A stretch of 64,000 nucleotides of DNA, taken from Afipia massiliensis (lineage in GTDB: Bacteria; Pseudomonadota; Alphaproteobacteria; Rhizobiales; Xanthobacteraceae). The number at the start of each line of letters is the position of its first letter. Position 1 is the first letter of the stretch. The stretch lies in NCBI RefSeq assembly GCF_001006325.2, contig NZ_LBIA02000001.1, positions 4,431,199-4,495,198 on the forward strand, given 5' to 3'. The position numbers and the translations under genes are program-made. The notes below the pieces were generated by a model. The model searched no databases and was not told the DNA's origin. It saw nothing but the letters and a program-made list of their open reading frames with translations. Positions 44,145 through 52,572 of the stretch are shown here, piece by piece.

Positions 44145-45661
44145 CGGGAGAGAGCAACGCGGAAGCCGTGGGTCGGATAGCGCACCGCGACATCGTATCG
44201 ATCCCGGCTCGCCGGCCGAGCCGCGTTCAGATCGTTTCGCCATGAGCCTGACCGGATCACGCGGGCGGAGCAATCGCCGTCGGTCACCCAGGGAGAGCCG
44301 TCCGACGGCGCGCCCTGATAATTCTTGTGCCAGCAATCCTCGACCCATTGATGGACGCTACCGCCCATCTCGTGAAGTCCAAACGGATTGGCCTTGAGGC
44401 TGCCGATCTTCATCGGTTGTTCGGCCGCGGCGCCATCGAGACAATTCTTGCAGTTGACCATTCCGGACCGGAATTGATCCCCCCACCAGTACTTCGTCTG
44501 GGTGCCGCCACGCGCGGCGTATTCCCATTCCGCTTCACTCGGAAGCCGATAGTTTTTCCCCGTCACTTTTGCGAGCCATGCTGCGAACTGCTTGGCATCG
44601 TTCCAGCTCACGTCCGTGACGGGAGCGTCCTCTTTCCCGGCTGCCGTAAATCCGCAGGCCTTTGCTTCCGCACACTCGTTCCACTCCCGCACGGCGACAG
44701 GATGTTTGCCGATAGCAAACGGCTTGATCGCCACCTGATGAACAGGCTTCTCCGTAATGTCGTCGTTGCTGCCCATCGCGAAATTGCCGCCGGGGACCGA
44801 AACCATGTCCGGCTCCCTGACCGGCTGAAGCGGAGGTTGCTTTGTCGCTGGCGCGGCTGTCGTGACAGACGTTTGCGGCGTTGCTTGAGGAACCACAGGC
44901 GTTGTCGGTGGCACTGTCTTCGCCACATCCGCCGGAGACGGAACCGTAACAGGCTGGCGGCTGACCAGGCTGTCCGATCGGATCAACATGTACCAAAGCA
45001 CGCCACCTGCGATAGCCAGAAGAACGATGGTCGCAGCGGCCAGCAGCATGATCACCGGCCGCATGCGGCTCTCGGTCATCGCGGAAGGATCGGGCAAGAC
45101 CCGATAGACGCGCACAGGATCGGTGATGTTCTTGACCTGACGATCGCCAAGTGACTGATAGCCGCAAACGAGCTTATGTTTGACCTGTTCGTAGATCCCG
45201 CCCGAAATGAAAATCTGCCCCGGAGTGGCAATGCCTTCGAGACGCGCAGCCACATTCACGCCGTCGCCGTACACATCCTCATCTTCGATGATGACGTCGC
45301 CGAGGTTGACCCCGATACGATACACGATCCAGTGTTCCCGCGGCAGCGACGCATTTCGTCCGACCATGCTTTGCTGAATCACGATGCCGCACCGGACGGC
45401 CTCCACCGGGCTATCGAAGATCGCGATGAAACCATCACCCGTTGTCTTGATCAGTCTGCCGTGATGTTCCGCAATGGTCGGCTCGATGAGATCGCGCTCG
45501 ATGCGCTTGACCCGCGCATACGTCCCGTCCTCGTCGATCTGCATCAGGCGGCTATAGCCCGAGATGTCACCCGCGATGATGGCCGCGAGACGTCGCGACG
45601 TCCCGTCGTGCGAATGGTCTTTCTCGTGATCCGAATGGATGTGACGAATTTCACCGCGCAT
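44141..45661 (-). CDS. Class III nucleotide cyclase fused to an extracytoplasmic FGE/sulfatase-modifying-factor-like domain
   Basis: A 506-residue protein in three parts. Residues 22-190 form a class III cyclase: metal-binding Asp32 (AGDISGYSRLM) and Asp76 (KTTGDGF), and the transition-state pair Asn136 and Arg140 (GVNVAARLEG), all intact. One membrane helix lies at about 203-227, followed by a Pro/Thr-rich linker to residue 280. Residues 285-506 form an FGE-sulfatase domain: VSVPGGNFAMGSND, YRLPSEAEWEYAARG, NPFGLHEMGGSVHQWVED, and GFRVAL at the end. The two cysteines of true formylglycine-generating enzymes are absent. It likely senses outside signals and makes cAMP (inference). Confidence 0.88.
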   Translation of the reverse strand: MRGEIRHIHSDHEKDHSHDGTSRRLAAIIAGDISGYSRLMQIDEDGTYARVKRIERDLIEPTIAEHHGRLIKTTGDGFIAIFDSPVEAVRCGIVIQQSMVGRNASLPREHWIVYRIGVNLGDVIIEDEDVYGDGVNVAARLEGIATPGQIFISGGIYEQVKHKLVCGYQSLGDRQVKNITDPVRVYRVLPDPSAMTESRMRPVIMLLAAATIVLLAIAGGVLWYMLIRSDSLVSRQPVTVPSPADVAKTVPPTTPVVPQATPQTSVTTAAPATKQPPLQPVREPDMVSVPGGNFAMGSNDDITEKPVHQVAIKPFAIGKHPVAVREWNECAEAKACGFTAAGKEDAPVTDVSWNDAKQFAAWLAKVTGKNYRLPSEAEWEYAARGGTQTKYWWGDQFRSGMVNCKNCLDGAAAEQPMKIGSLKANPFGLHEMGGSVHQWVEDCWHKNYQGAPSDGSPWVTDGDCSARVIRSGSWRNDLNAARPASRDRYDVAVRYPTHGFRVALSR

Positions 45662-45952
45662 GCTCAGCGCCTCACCATCGAGACATTAAGGCGAGCGATC
45701 TTCTTGCCGCTCCACGGGCGGCAGGCGCGAAAACTACGCCTAACGATCCGATCCGACAATCACCCGAACGGGCCCTGCGCGGTTCCCAATGGGTCAGCGC
45801 ACCTGTCGAAAGAGACTGCGAGGCCTGAAGTGGAGAACTTGCAGCACTCGTGGCGTGGATAGCACCAGAGGAGTGTTTCCATACGACCGGCGCGTGCTCG
45901 ATACTTCGGGTGGGAGGCGACGCACCAGATGTCTTTGACGATCGAGCAAAGC

Positions 45953-46810
45953 TCAATTGTTTCGTGGCGGTTTACTGCCCTTGATCGGCGCACCAGAATC
46001 GCGCTCCTTCACGGCCTCGTGAAAACCGACTTCCTCGGCGCGATCCTTGAACCAGAGCCCTTCCGGCGAATGACGCGTGATGCCATCGAACACCGTTGCA
46101 AGCGTCTGCGTTGTCCGCATACCCATGTTCTCGAACGCTGAATTAATCGCAGTCTTCTGCATCCAGAGCTGGTTCTTCGGAACGCCCTTGATCCGGTCGC
46201 ACAGCTTGGCCGTTTCCGCATCGAGCTCATCGGCAGGCACAGCTTTCGTGACGAGACCAATCCGCTCGGCCTCAATGCCATCTATCAGGTCGCCGGTAAA
46301 CAGCATTCGCTTGGCCCGCTCGGCTCCAATCCGAAACACCCACATCATCGTGGTCGGACAACCCCACACGCGGGCCGGCGGGTATCCGATCTTGGCGTCT
46401 TCGGCCATTACGATGAGATCGCAGGAAAGTGCTATATCGCTGCCGCCTGCCACCGCATAGCCGTGGATCTTGCAGATTGTCGGCTTGTAGCTGCGCCACA
46501 GACTTTGGAAATTTTGCGTGTTGCGATCCATCAATTGGAAATCGATGAAGGGATCCCAGGGCATCTCCTGGGTGCCGGTTTGACCGCGCGGCGCTTCGGC
46601 ATGATTCTTGAGATCGTAACCCGCGCAAAACGCCTTGCCCGCACCTTGCAACAGAATAACGTGAACGAGGTCGTCGTTGTTGGCGAGTTCGACGGCGTTG
46701 CGAATCTCACTTGGCATTCCTCTTGAAATCGCATTGAGCCGTTCAGGCCTGTTTAGCGTGATCGTCGCAACGCGATCAGTCACCTGATAGTTCAATGTCT
46801 CAAACGTCAT
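45953..46810 (-). CDS. Enoyl-CoA hydratase/isomerase family protein
   Basis: A 285-residue crotonase-fold protein: VATITLNRPERLNAI, the first oxyanion-hole segment AFCAGYDLKNHAE, and the second HGYAVAGGSDIALSCDLIVMAEDAKIGYPPARVWG. The usual catalytic Glu pair is not obvious, so hydratase activity is uncertain. Three ATG codons stand in a row; the third (46810) has AAGGA at proper spacing and matches relatives, while the first two lie too close to it. It overlaps the upstream dehydratase gene if earlier ATGs are used. It is the last gene of the leftward cluster. The 291 bp between it and the cyclase gene hold no recognisable gene. Confidence 0.87.
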   Translation of the reverse strand: MTFETLNYQVTDRVATITLNRPERLNAISRGMPSEIRNAVELANNDDLVHVILLQGAGKAFCAGYDLKNHAEAPRGQTGTQEMPWDPFIDFQLMDRNTQNFQSLWRSYKPTICKIHGYAVAGGSDIALSCDLIVMAEDAKIGYPPARVWGCPTTMMWVFRIGAERAKRMLFTGDLIDGIEAERIGLVTKAVPADELDAETAKLCDRIKGVPKNQLWMQKTAINSAFENMGMRTTQTLATVFDGITRHSPEGLWFKDRAEEVGFHEAVKERDSGAPIKGSKPPRNN

Positions 46811-46812
46811 CA

Positions 46813-48519
46813 TCATTCCTTCCCGTCTCGCCGCATGAAATCGAAATCGCAGCCCTCGTCGGCCTGTGTAATGGTTTCATGAAACAAATGTGCGTAGCCT
46901 CGCGCGGCCCATTCCGGCGTCGATGGTTTCGGCAATGCGCGCTGGCGCAGCGTCAGTTCGACCTCATCAACGAGAAGATCAATGCGTCGTTTTTGGACAT
47001 CGAGCCGGATCATGTCGCCGGTCTGCACCAGCGCCAGCGGCCCGCCGACGGCGGATTCCGGCGTGATGTGCAGCACGATGGTGCCGAAGGCCGTACCGCT
47101 CATGCGCGCGTCGGAAATCCGCACCATATCCTTGACGCCCGTGCGCAGGATCTTCTGCGGGATCGGAAGGTAACCGGCCTCCGGCATGCCCGGCGCGCCC
47201 TTCGGCCCGGCATTGCGCAGCACCAGCACATCGTCAGCCGTGACATCGAGAGCGGGATCGTCGACGCGCAGTGTCATGTCCTCGACGGACTCGAACACCA
47301 CCGCGCGTCCGGTGTGCTGCAACAGCTTGGGGCTCGCCGCAGAATGCTTGATGATCGCGCCGCGCGGTGCGAGATTGCCGTGCAGGACGGCCATCGCGCC
47401 CTCGGGCGTGATCGGATTGTCCCGCGGGCGGATCGCGTCCTGTCCCGGCACTTCTTCGGCGCTGGCGACGACATCGCGCAGCGTGCCTCCGGCCACGGTC
47501 TTCTGATCGAGATCAATCAGATCGCCGAGTTGCTTCATCAGCTTCGGTACACCGCCCGCGTGATGAAAATGCTCCATGTAATGTGAGCCAGAGGGCTTGA
47601 GATCGATCAGCACCGGCACGTCCCTGCCCAATTGATCGAACGCCGCGAGGTCGATGCGATGTTCGGTGCGATTAGCGATAGCTGTCAGATGAATCAGCCC
47701 GTTGGTCGATCCGCCAATGGCCTGCAGCACCACCTGGGCATTCCTGAACGCAGCAGGCGTCAGCAATTCGCTGGGACGTGGCCCGCCGGTCACGGCCATC
47801 TCTGCCGCGCGCTTGCCGCTCAACTCGGCCGAGCGCACGCGCTCGGAATGCGGCGCGGGGATCGTCGCGCTCATGGGCAGCGACAGTCCGAGCGTTTCGG
47901 TGATGCACGCCATGGTGCTCGCGGTACCCATCACCATGCAGGTGCCCACTGACGGCGCGAGACGGCCGTTGACCGCTTCGATCTCGACCTCGTCGATTTC
48001 ACCCGCGCGAAATTTCCCCCACATGCGGCGGCAATCGGTGCAGGCACCCAGCACCTCGCCCTTGTGATGGCCGACCACCATCGGCCCGACCGGAATGACC
48101 ACGGTCGGCAGATCGGCGCTCACGGCAGCCATGATCTGCGCAGGCAAGGTCTTGTCGCAGCCGCCGATCACGACCACCGCATCCATCGGCTGGGCGCGGA
48201 TCATCTCTTCGGTATCCATCGCCATCAGGTTGCGCAGGTACATCGAGGTCGGGAATGAGAAACTCTCGGCGATGGAAATGGTCGGAAACACCATCGGCAT
48301 CGCGCCGGCCAGCATGACGCCGCGTTTCACAGCCTCGATCAGCTGCGGGACGTTGCCGTGACACGGGTTATAGTCGCTGTAGGTATTGGTGATGCCGACA
48401 ATGGGGCGCTCCAGCGCGTCATCGGAATAGCCCATCGCCTTGATGAAGGCCTTGCGCAGGAACAGCGAAAATCCCGGATCGCCGTAGCTGGTCAGCCCCT
48501 TCTTGAGACCCTTGGTCAT
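46813..48519 (-). CDS. IlvD-family dehydratase (dihydroxy-acid or sugar-acid dehydratase)
   Basis: A 568-residue Fe-S dehydratase. Cluster cysteines are in YNPCHGNVP, VVIGGCDKTLPAQI and APSVGTCMVMGTAST; the C-terminal catalytic serine region is SDARMSGTAFGTIVLHITPES. That C-terminal form is like true IlvD, which makes branched-chain keto acids. Its neighbours (UxaA-type dehydratase, HpaI-type aldolase) and a second IlvD/Edd gene at 39914 point instead to a sugar-acid role; both are possible. ATG 48519 has GGGAAA upstream. A frame extension of 11 codons lacks similarity. Confidence 0.9.
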   Translation of the reverse strand: MTKGLKKGLTSYGDPGFSLFLRKAFIKAMGYSDDALERPIVGITNTYSDYNPCHGNVPQLIEAVKRGVMLAGAMPMVFPTISIAESFSFPTSMYLRNLMAMDTEEMIRAQPMDAVVVIGGCDKTLPAQIMAAVSADLPTVVIPVGPMVVGHHKGEVLGACTDCRRMWGKFRAGEIDEVEIEAVNGRLAPSVGTCMVMGTASTMACITETLGLSLPMSATIPAPHSERVRSAELSGKRAAEMAVTGGPRPSELLTPAAFRNAQVVLQAIGGSTNGLIHLTAIANRTEHRIDLAAFDQLGRDVPVLIDLKPSGSHYMEHFHHAGGVPKLMKQLGDLIDLDQKTVAGGTLRDVVASAEEVPGQDAIRPRDNPITPEGAMAVLHGNLAPRGAIIKHSAASPKLLQHTGRAVVFESVEDMTLRVDDPALDVTADDVLVLRNAGPKGAPGMPEAGYLPIPQKILRTGVKDMVRISDARMSGTAFGTIVLHITPESAVGGPLALVQTGDMIRLDVQKRRIDLLVDEVELTLRQRALPKPSTPEWAARGYAHLFHETITQADEGCDFDFMRRDGKE

Positions 48520-48629
48520 CTTGTTTCCCGTCGCATTGATTTGCGGCGGCACATTAGAAGCATTTCAACAGCGTGGCAAAAGCCACTTTACTTCAGTAGT
48601 CCCGGCGCAGGCCGGGACGACTGCCTCAC

Positions 48630-48713
48630 CGTCATTGCGAGCGAAGCGAAGCAATCCATGAGCCAGAAAACGAAGACTGGATTGCTTCGTCGCAAGCGCT
48701 CCTCGCAATGACG
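48630..48713 (+). repeat. Palindromic intergenic repeat, family A copy 2
   Basis: An 84-bp element with the family ends CGTCATTGCGAG and CTCGCAATGACG and inner AAGCAATCCA/CTGGATTGCTT arms. A smaller hairpin, TCCCGGC-GCAG-GCCGGGA, lies just to its left at 48600-48617. It separates the IlvD-type gene from the UxaA-type gene upstream in transcription. Confidence 0.9.
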
Positions 48714-48765
48714 GCTGCAAAATCCAGTTGCTCACCGGGAATCGGCACCCCGCGGGAGGCTGTTC

Positions 48766-50289
48766 CTACATCGTCGCGCCAAGCACCCACGGCGCGAACT
48801 CCGCAGCGCCGAAATCGAACGCTTCGCTTTTGGTCTGCTCCCCGGAAGCCACCCGCAAAATCAGGTCGAAAATGCGCTGGCCGCATTGCTGAACCGTTTC
48901 ATCGCCGTCCAGAATGGTCCCGCAATTGATGTCCATATCGTCTTCCATGCGGCGGAACATCGGCGTGTTGGTCGCGAGCTTGATCGATGGCGACGGCTTG
49001 CAGCCGAATACGCTGCCGCGTCCAGTCGTGAAACAGACGAGGTTCGCGCCGCCCGCCACCTGCCCGGTCGCAGCCACCGGATCGAAGCCCGGCGTATCCA
49101 TGAAGGTGAAGCCCTTCTTCGTGACAGGCTCGGCATATCCCACCACGTCGACAAGATTGGTGCTGCCGGCTTTGGCCATCGCGCCAAGGGACTTCTCAAG
49201 AATGGTAGTGAGGCCGCCGGCCTTGTTGCCGGGGCTCGGATTGGAATCCATCTCCGCGCCGTTGCGCTGGGTATAATCCTCCCACCAGCGCATCAGAGCG
49301 ACGAGCTTCTCGCCCACCTCAGGGCTGACCGCACGGCGCGTCAGCAGATGCTCCGCGCCATAAGTCTCGGGAGTCTCGGACAGGATCACCGAGCCGCCAT
49401 GCCGCACCAGCAGATCACTGGCCGCACCGAGCGCCGGATTGGCCGACACACCGGAGTAACCATCCGAGCCACCGCATTGAAGCGCGACCATCAACTCGCT
49501 CGCCGGACACGGCTCGCGCTTGATGTTGTTGGATTCAGCTAGCACCTCGTGAACGAAGGCCACCGCCTTCTCGACTGTCTTCCGCGAACCACCCACATCC
49601 TGAATGTCCAGCGAGCGCAGACGTCCCGCAAGCCGCTGCTCCTCGAGGAACCCACCGATCTGGTTCATCTCGCAACCGAGACCCAGGATGATCACATGCG
49701 AGAAATTTACATGGCGCGCATAACCACCGAGCGTCCGGCGCAACACGGTCAGCGGTTCAAGCTGAGTCATTCCGCAGCCGGTCTTGTGGGTCAGCGCGAC
49801 CACGCCATCGACGTTGGGAAATTTCGCCAGCGGATCGTGGCCGGTGAACGGATTTTTCTTGAACACGTCGGCGACAAGACCCGCGACATGCGCACTGCAA
49901 TTCACCGAGGTGAGAATGCCGATGTAGTTGCGCGTCGCGACCCGGCCATCCGGACGGCGGATGCCCTGAAACGTCGCGGGCAAATCGAAATTCGGCGTCG
50001 GCTTCACATCCACGCCGTAGGCGTAGTCCTTCGAGAACTCGCCCATTCCGATGTTCTGCACATGGACATGCTGGCCCGGCGCGATCGGTACGGTGGCAAA
50101 GCCGATAATCTGGCCGTAGCGCTTGACGGGTTCTCCTACCGCAATCGGTTTCACCGCCACCTTGTGACCCGCCGGAATGCGCTCGATGGCGGCGACGCCC
50201 GGTGCGACCTCCGCGCCGGGCAGCAGCGCCGCTCGCGCGATTACCACGCTGTCATCGGCATGCAGACGGATCACAGGTGTCGGGGCCAT
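48766..50289 (-). CDS. UxaA-family sugar-acid dehydratase (altronate dehydratase type)
   Basis: A 507-residue full-length UxaA/GarD-type protein. The N-terminal SAF-like domain (residues 1-90) ends in HVHVQNIGMGEF. The catalytic part starts with GIRRPDGRVATRNYIGILTSVNCSAHV, then THKTGCGMTQ, LGLGCEMNQI, LQCGGSDGYSGVSANPALG, and FMDTPGFDPVAATGQVAGGANLVCFTTGRGSVFG near the C-terminus. Altronate dehydratase makes 2-keto-3-deoxygluconate; related enzymes act on galactarate or other aldarates. A KDG product could be used by kdgK and eda at 32385-33979. It is followed by the IlvD-type gene. Confidence 0.9.
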   Translation of the reverse strand: MAPTPVIRLHADDSVVIARAALLPGAEVAPGVAAIERIPAGHKVAVKPIAVGEPVKRYGQIIGFATVPIAPGQHVHVQNIGMGEFSKDYAYGVDVKPTPNFDLPATFQGIRRPDGRVATRNYIGILTSVNCSAHVAGLVADVFKKNPFTGHDPLAKFPNVDGVVALTHKTGCGMTQLEPLTVLRRTLGGYARHVNFSHVIILGLGCEMNQIGGFLEEQRLAGRLRSLDIQDVGGSRKTVEKAVAFVHEVLAESNNIKREPCPASELMVALQCGGSDGYSGVSANPALGAASDLLVRHGGSVILSETPETYGAEHLLTRRAVSPEVGEKLVALMRWWEDYTQRNGAEMDSNPSPGNKAGGLTTILEKSLGAMAKAGSTNLVDVVGYAEPVTKKGFTFMDTPGFDPVAATGQVAGGANLVCFTTGRGSVFGCKPSPSIKLATNTPMFRRMEDDMDINCGTILDGDETVQQCGQRIFDLILRVASGEQTKSEAFDFGAAEFAPWVLGATM

Positions 50290-50344
50290 GGCTATTGTCC
50301 TTGTTTGGCTCTGGCTTGCAGTTCGTCGTGCGTAAGTCTCATCT

Positions 50345-50425
50345 CGTCATTGCGAGCGAAGCGAAGCAATCCAGAGCCATAAGCAAAAACTGGATTGCTT
50401 CGTCGCTACGCTCCTCGCAATGACG
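50345..50425 (+). repeat. Palindromic intergenic repeat, family A copy 3
   Basis: An 81-bp element with the family A ends and arms and a longer right arm, lying between the aldolase gene stop and the UxaA-type gene start, in the same orientation as copies 1, 2 and 5 on the plus strand. Confidence 0.9.
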
Positions 50426-50447
50426 GCGCGGGCACGCCGACTTCAGC

Positions 50448-51224
50448 TCACGCCTTGCCGCCGGAATTCTTCCGCGTTTCCGCAATGTGGTTCTTGGCGG
50501 ACATCGCGAGCAAGCCGCTGTCGTTCAGGATCGTCACCAGCTTGAAGCCGCGTTCGATGGCGAGCGCCGCGCCCGCCGCACCGCTGCAATGGATGCCGGG
50601 GAAGATTCCGCGCTTGTCGCATTCCTTCACGATCCGCTCATAGATCTTGATGATCTCCGGCTCGGTGCGATCGAGTGTCGGATGGAGGCCGTATGAGAAG
50701 CCAAGGTCGGACGGGCCGATGTAGACGCCGGCGACGCCCTTCACATCGAGGATCGATTCCAGATTCTCCACCGCGGTCTTGGTCTCGATCATCGGAATGC
50801 AGAGCGTCTCGTCGTTGGCGGTCTGCTGATAAGTCCCGGCCGAACCGTACATCATGGCGCGGATCGGACCGTTGCTGCGGGTGCCGCGCGGCGGGTATTT
50901 CGCAGCAGCGACGAAGCGTTCGGCCTCTTCCTTGGTGTTGATCATCGGACAGATCACACCATACGCGCCACCGTCGAGCACCTTGCCGATAATGCCGGGC
51001 TCGTTCCATGGCACGCGGACCATCGGCGTCACCGGATGCGCCTGCATCGCCTGGAAGCACTGGATCATCGACTGATACTCCTGCACGCCGTGCTGCATAT
51101 CGACAGTGACGCTGTCGAAGCCGCATTGCGCCATCACCTCGGCGGAGAAGCCGGAGGGGATCGCGAGCCAGCCGTTGACCACCACCTTGCCCGCAGCCCA
51201 GATGTCCTTGACCTTGTTTGCCAT
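50448..51224 (-). CDS. HpcH/HpaI-family class II aldolase
   Basis: A 258-residue aldolase of the HpcH/HpaI (2-keto-3-deoxy acid) family. Typical segments are FDSVTVDMQHGVQEY with the acidic/His residues, PMVRVPWNEPGIIGKVLDGGAYGVICPMI, IPMIETKTAVENLESIL with the metal Glu, and GVYIGPSDLGFSYG with the metal Asp. Members cleave 2-keto-3-deoxy acids to pyruvate plus an aldehyde such as tartronate semialdehyde. ATG 51224 was chosen as the start of similarity; a 20-codon extension upstream is probably leader. It lies between the Ldh2-type gene and the UxaA-type gene in an operon-like order. Confidence 0.9.
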   Translation of the reverse strand: MANKVKDIWAAGKVVVNGWLAIPSGFSAEVMAQCGFDSVTVDMQHGVQEYQSMIQCFQAMQAHPVTPMVRVPWNEPGIIGKVLDGGAYGVICPMINTKEEAERFVAAAKYPPRGTRSNGPIRAMMYGSAGTYQQTANDETLCIPMIETKTAVENLESILDVKGVAGVYIGPSDLGFSYGLHPTLDRTEPEIIKIYERIVKECDKRGIFPGIHCSGAAGAALAIERGFKLVTILNDSGLLAMSAKNHIAETRKNSGGKA

Positions 51225-51316
51225 TCGTTGGTTTCCCGTTTCTGTTTTGATTATTGTTGCTTGGTTTGGGCGCGGGTCATGCATGAGCAGCCCTCCGGCT
51301 AAACCTGATTCTCAAC

Positions 51317-52402
51317 CTATCCGGTTGCCTTGGCAACCGCTGCGTCGTCGATCCCGACCGAACGGGCTGTCGCCGTGATGGAATTCCAGGTTTCTTCGGT
51401 GAGCGGCACGCCGTTTTTGGTGCGGTCGGCACGCGTCGCGGCTTCCGGTTCGCCCGGAATCAGGACCGCGTCGTGACCTTGCGCCAGCTTGCTGTCCTTG
51501 AAATAGGCGATGTAGCGCGCGACCTCGCCGTCGAAGAAATGCGCGGGATCGACGACCTTCGGATCGATGTAGATCGCGAGCATGCCGTTGGAAAAACGCC
51601 GGTCGGTCTTGGTCGCGCCGTTGCCGGTCAGCGCGCCGCCGAGCAGTTCGCACATCAAGGCGAGGCCCGAACCCTTGTGATCACCGAAGGCGCGGATCGC
51701 ACCCTTGCCCTGCGCATGCACGCGCGGACCGTCGGCTTCATAAGGCCCGTAAAGAACGTGCGGGTCTTCGCTCATGCTACCGTCTTCATCGACCAGCGCG
51801 CCTTTCGGCAGTTTCTTGCCGCCGCGGCTCGCCACCATCACCTTGCCTTCGGCGACGATCGAGGTCGCGAAGTCCAGCACCACCGGCCCCTGCCCGGGAC
51901 GTGGAATGCCGACGCAGTACGGCGCGGTGGAGAGCTTGCGCGCGACGCCGCCGTAGGGCGCGACCAGCACCGAGCCCGCCGCGTTGACGAAATAGATCGA
52001 AACCAGCCCTTCGGCCGCGGCCATTTCCGCCCAGTCGCCAACGCGCCCGAGATGGCCCGAATTCTTCAAAGTCATTGCCGAAAGACCGTTGGCTTTGCAC
52101 TTGTCGATGCCGACCTTGACTGCCTGCGGCGTCACGGTCTGGCCATAGCCGAACCCGCCGTCGATCACCGCCAGCGACGGCGTATCGACAACCATCTTGA
52201 TGGTTTGATCGGGGATGATGGCCCCCTCTTTCGCCCACTTCACATATTGCGGGACGCGGATGACGCCGTGGCTGTCGTGCCCGGTGAGATTCGCCGTAGT
52301 CAGATAGGTGGCGATACGCTCGGCCTCAGCCTTCGATGAGCCGGCTCGCGAAAAGATATCAGCGACAAAGCCGATGAGTTTCTGGGAGTTGATTGTAACC
52401 AT
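51317..52402 (-). CDS. Ldh2-family NAD(P)-dependent 2-hydroxyacid dehydrogenase (malate/L-sulfolactate/ureidoglycolate type)
   Basis: A 361-residue protein of the YlbC/YjmC family. Motifs: NLTGHDSHGVIRVPQYV with the catalytic His-Asp region, NSGHLGRVGDWAEMAA, and FGDHKGSGLALMCELLGGALTG near the cofactor site. Members oxidise 2-hydroxy acids such as malate, lactate, sulfolactate and ureidoglycolate, and some act in sugar-acid breakdown. The ATG at 52402 is chosen; the open frame continues 23 codons upstream into the palindromic element at 52408-52482. It follows livF after two such elements. Confidence 0.89.
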   Translation of the reverse strand: MVTINSQKLIGFVADIFSRAGSSKAEAERIATYLTTANLTGHDSHGVIRVPQYVKWAKEGAIIPDQTIKMVVDTPSLAVIDGGFGYGQTVTPQAVKVGIDKCKANGLSAMTLKNSGHLGRVGDWAEMAAAEGLVSIYFVNAAGSVLVAPYGGVARKLSTAPYCVGIPRPGQGPVVLDFATSIVAEGKVMVASRGGKKLPKGALVDEDGSMSEDPHVLYGPYEADGPRVHAQGKGAIRAFGDHKGSGLALMCELLGGALTGNGATKTDRRFSNGMLAIYIDPKVVDPAHFFDGEVARYIAYFKDSKLAQGHDAVLIPGEPEAATRADRTKNGVPLTEETWNSITATARSVGIDDAAVAKATG

Positions 52403-52407
52403 GAGAC

Positions 52408-52482
52408 CTAGTGCCCTGTATCCGACGTTTGCTTCACTTCGCAGCACCCTCCGAGCAAACGTCGGATACAAAAGGGCACTAG
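52408..52482. repeat. CTAG-ended palindromic element, family D copy 1
   Basis: Arms 52408-52433 and 52454-52482 are complementary over 26 bases except for three extra A in the right arm. Both ends are CTAGTG/CACTAG. It begins 6 bp upstream of the Ldh2-type start codon. Confidence 0.9.
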
Positions 52483-52495
52483 CAACTTTATAATT

Positions 52496-52572
52496 CTAGT
52501 GATCCTTTGGCTCTGACATTCGTAAAAGTGCCTGCGAAAGACGTCATACGAATGTCAGAGCCGGATCACTAG
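52496..52572. repeat. CTAG-ended palindromic element, family D copy 2
   Basis: Arms 52496-52524 and 52547-52572 are complementary over 26 bases except for three extra T in the left arm, about ten bases from the end. The ends are again CTAGTG/CACTAG, while the inner arm sequence differs from copy 1. The livF stop codon TAG (52571-52569) is part of its right-hand CTAG. Confidence 0.9.

Noticed and set aside
45672..45956. A minus-strand frame of 94 codons in the 291-bp gap between the cyclase and enoyl-CoA hydratase genes.
   Set aside because: No ribosome site, low-complexity Ser/Ala/Arg composition and no family motif.
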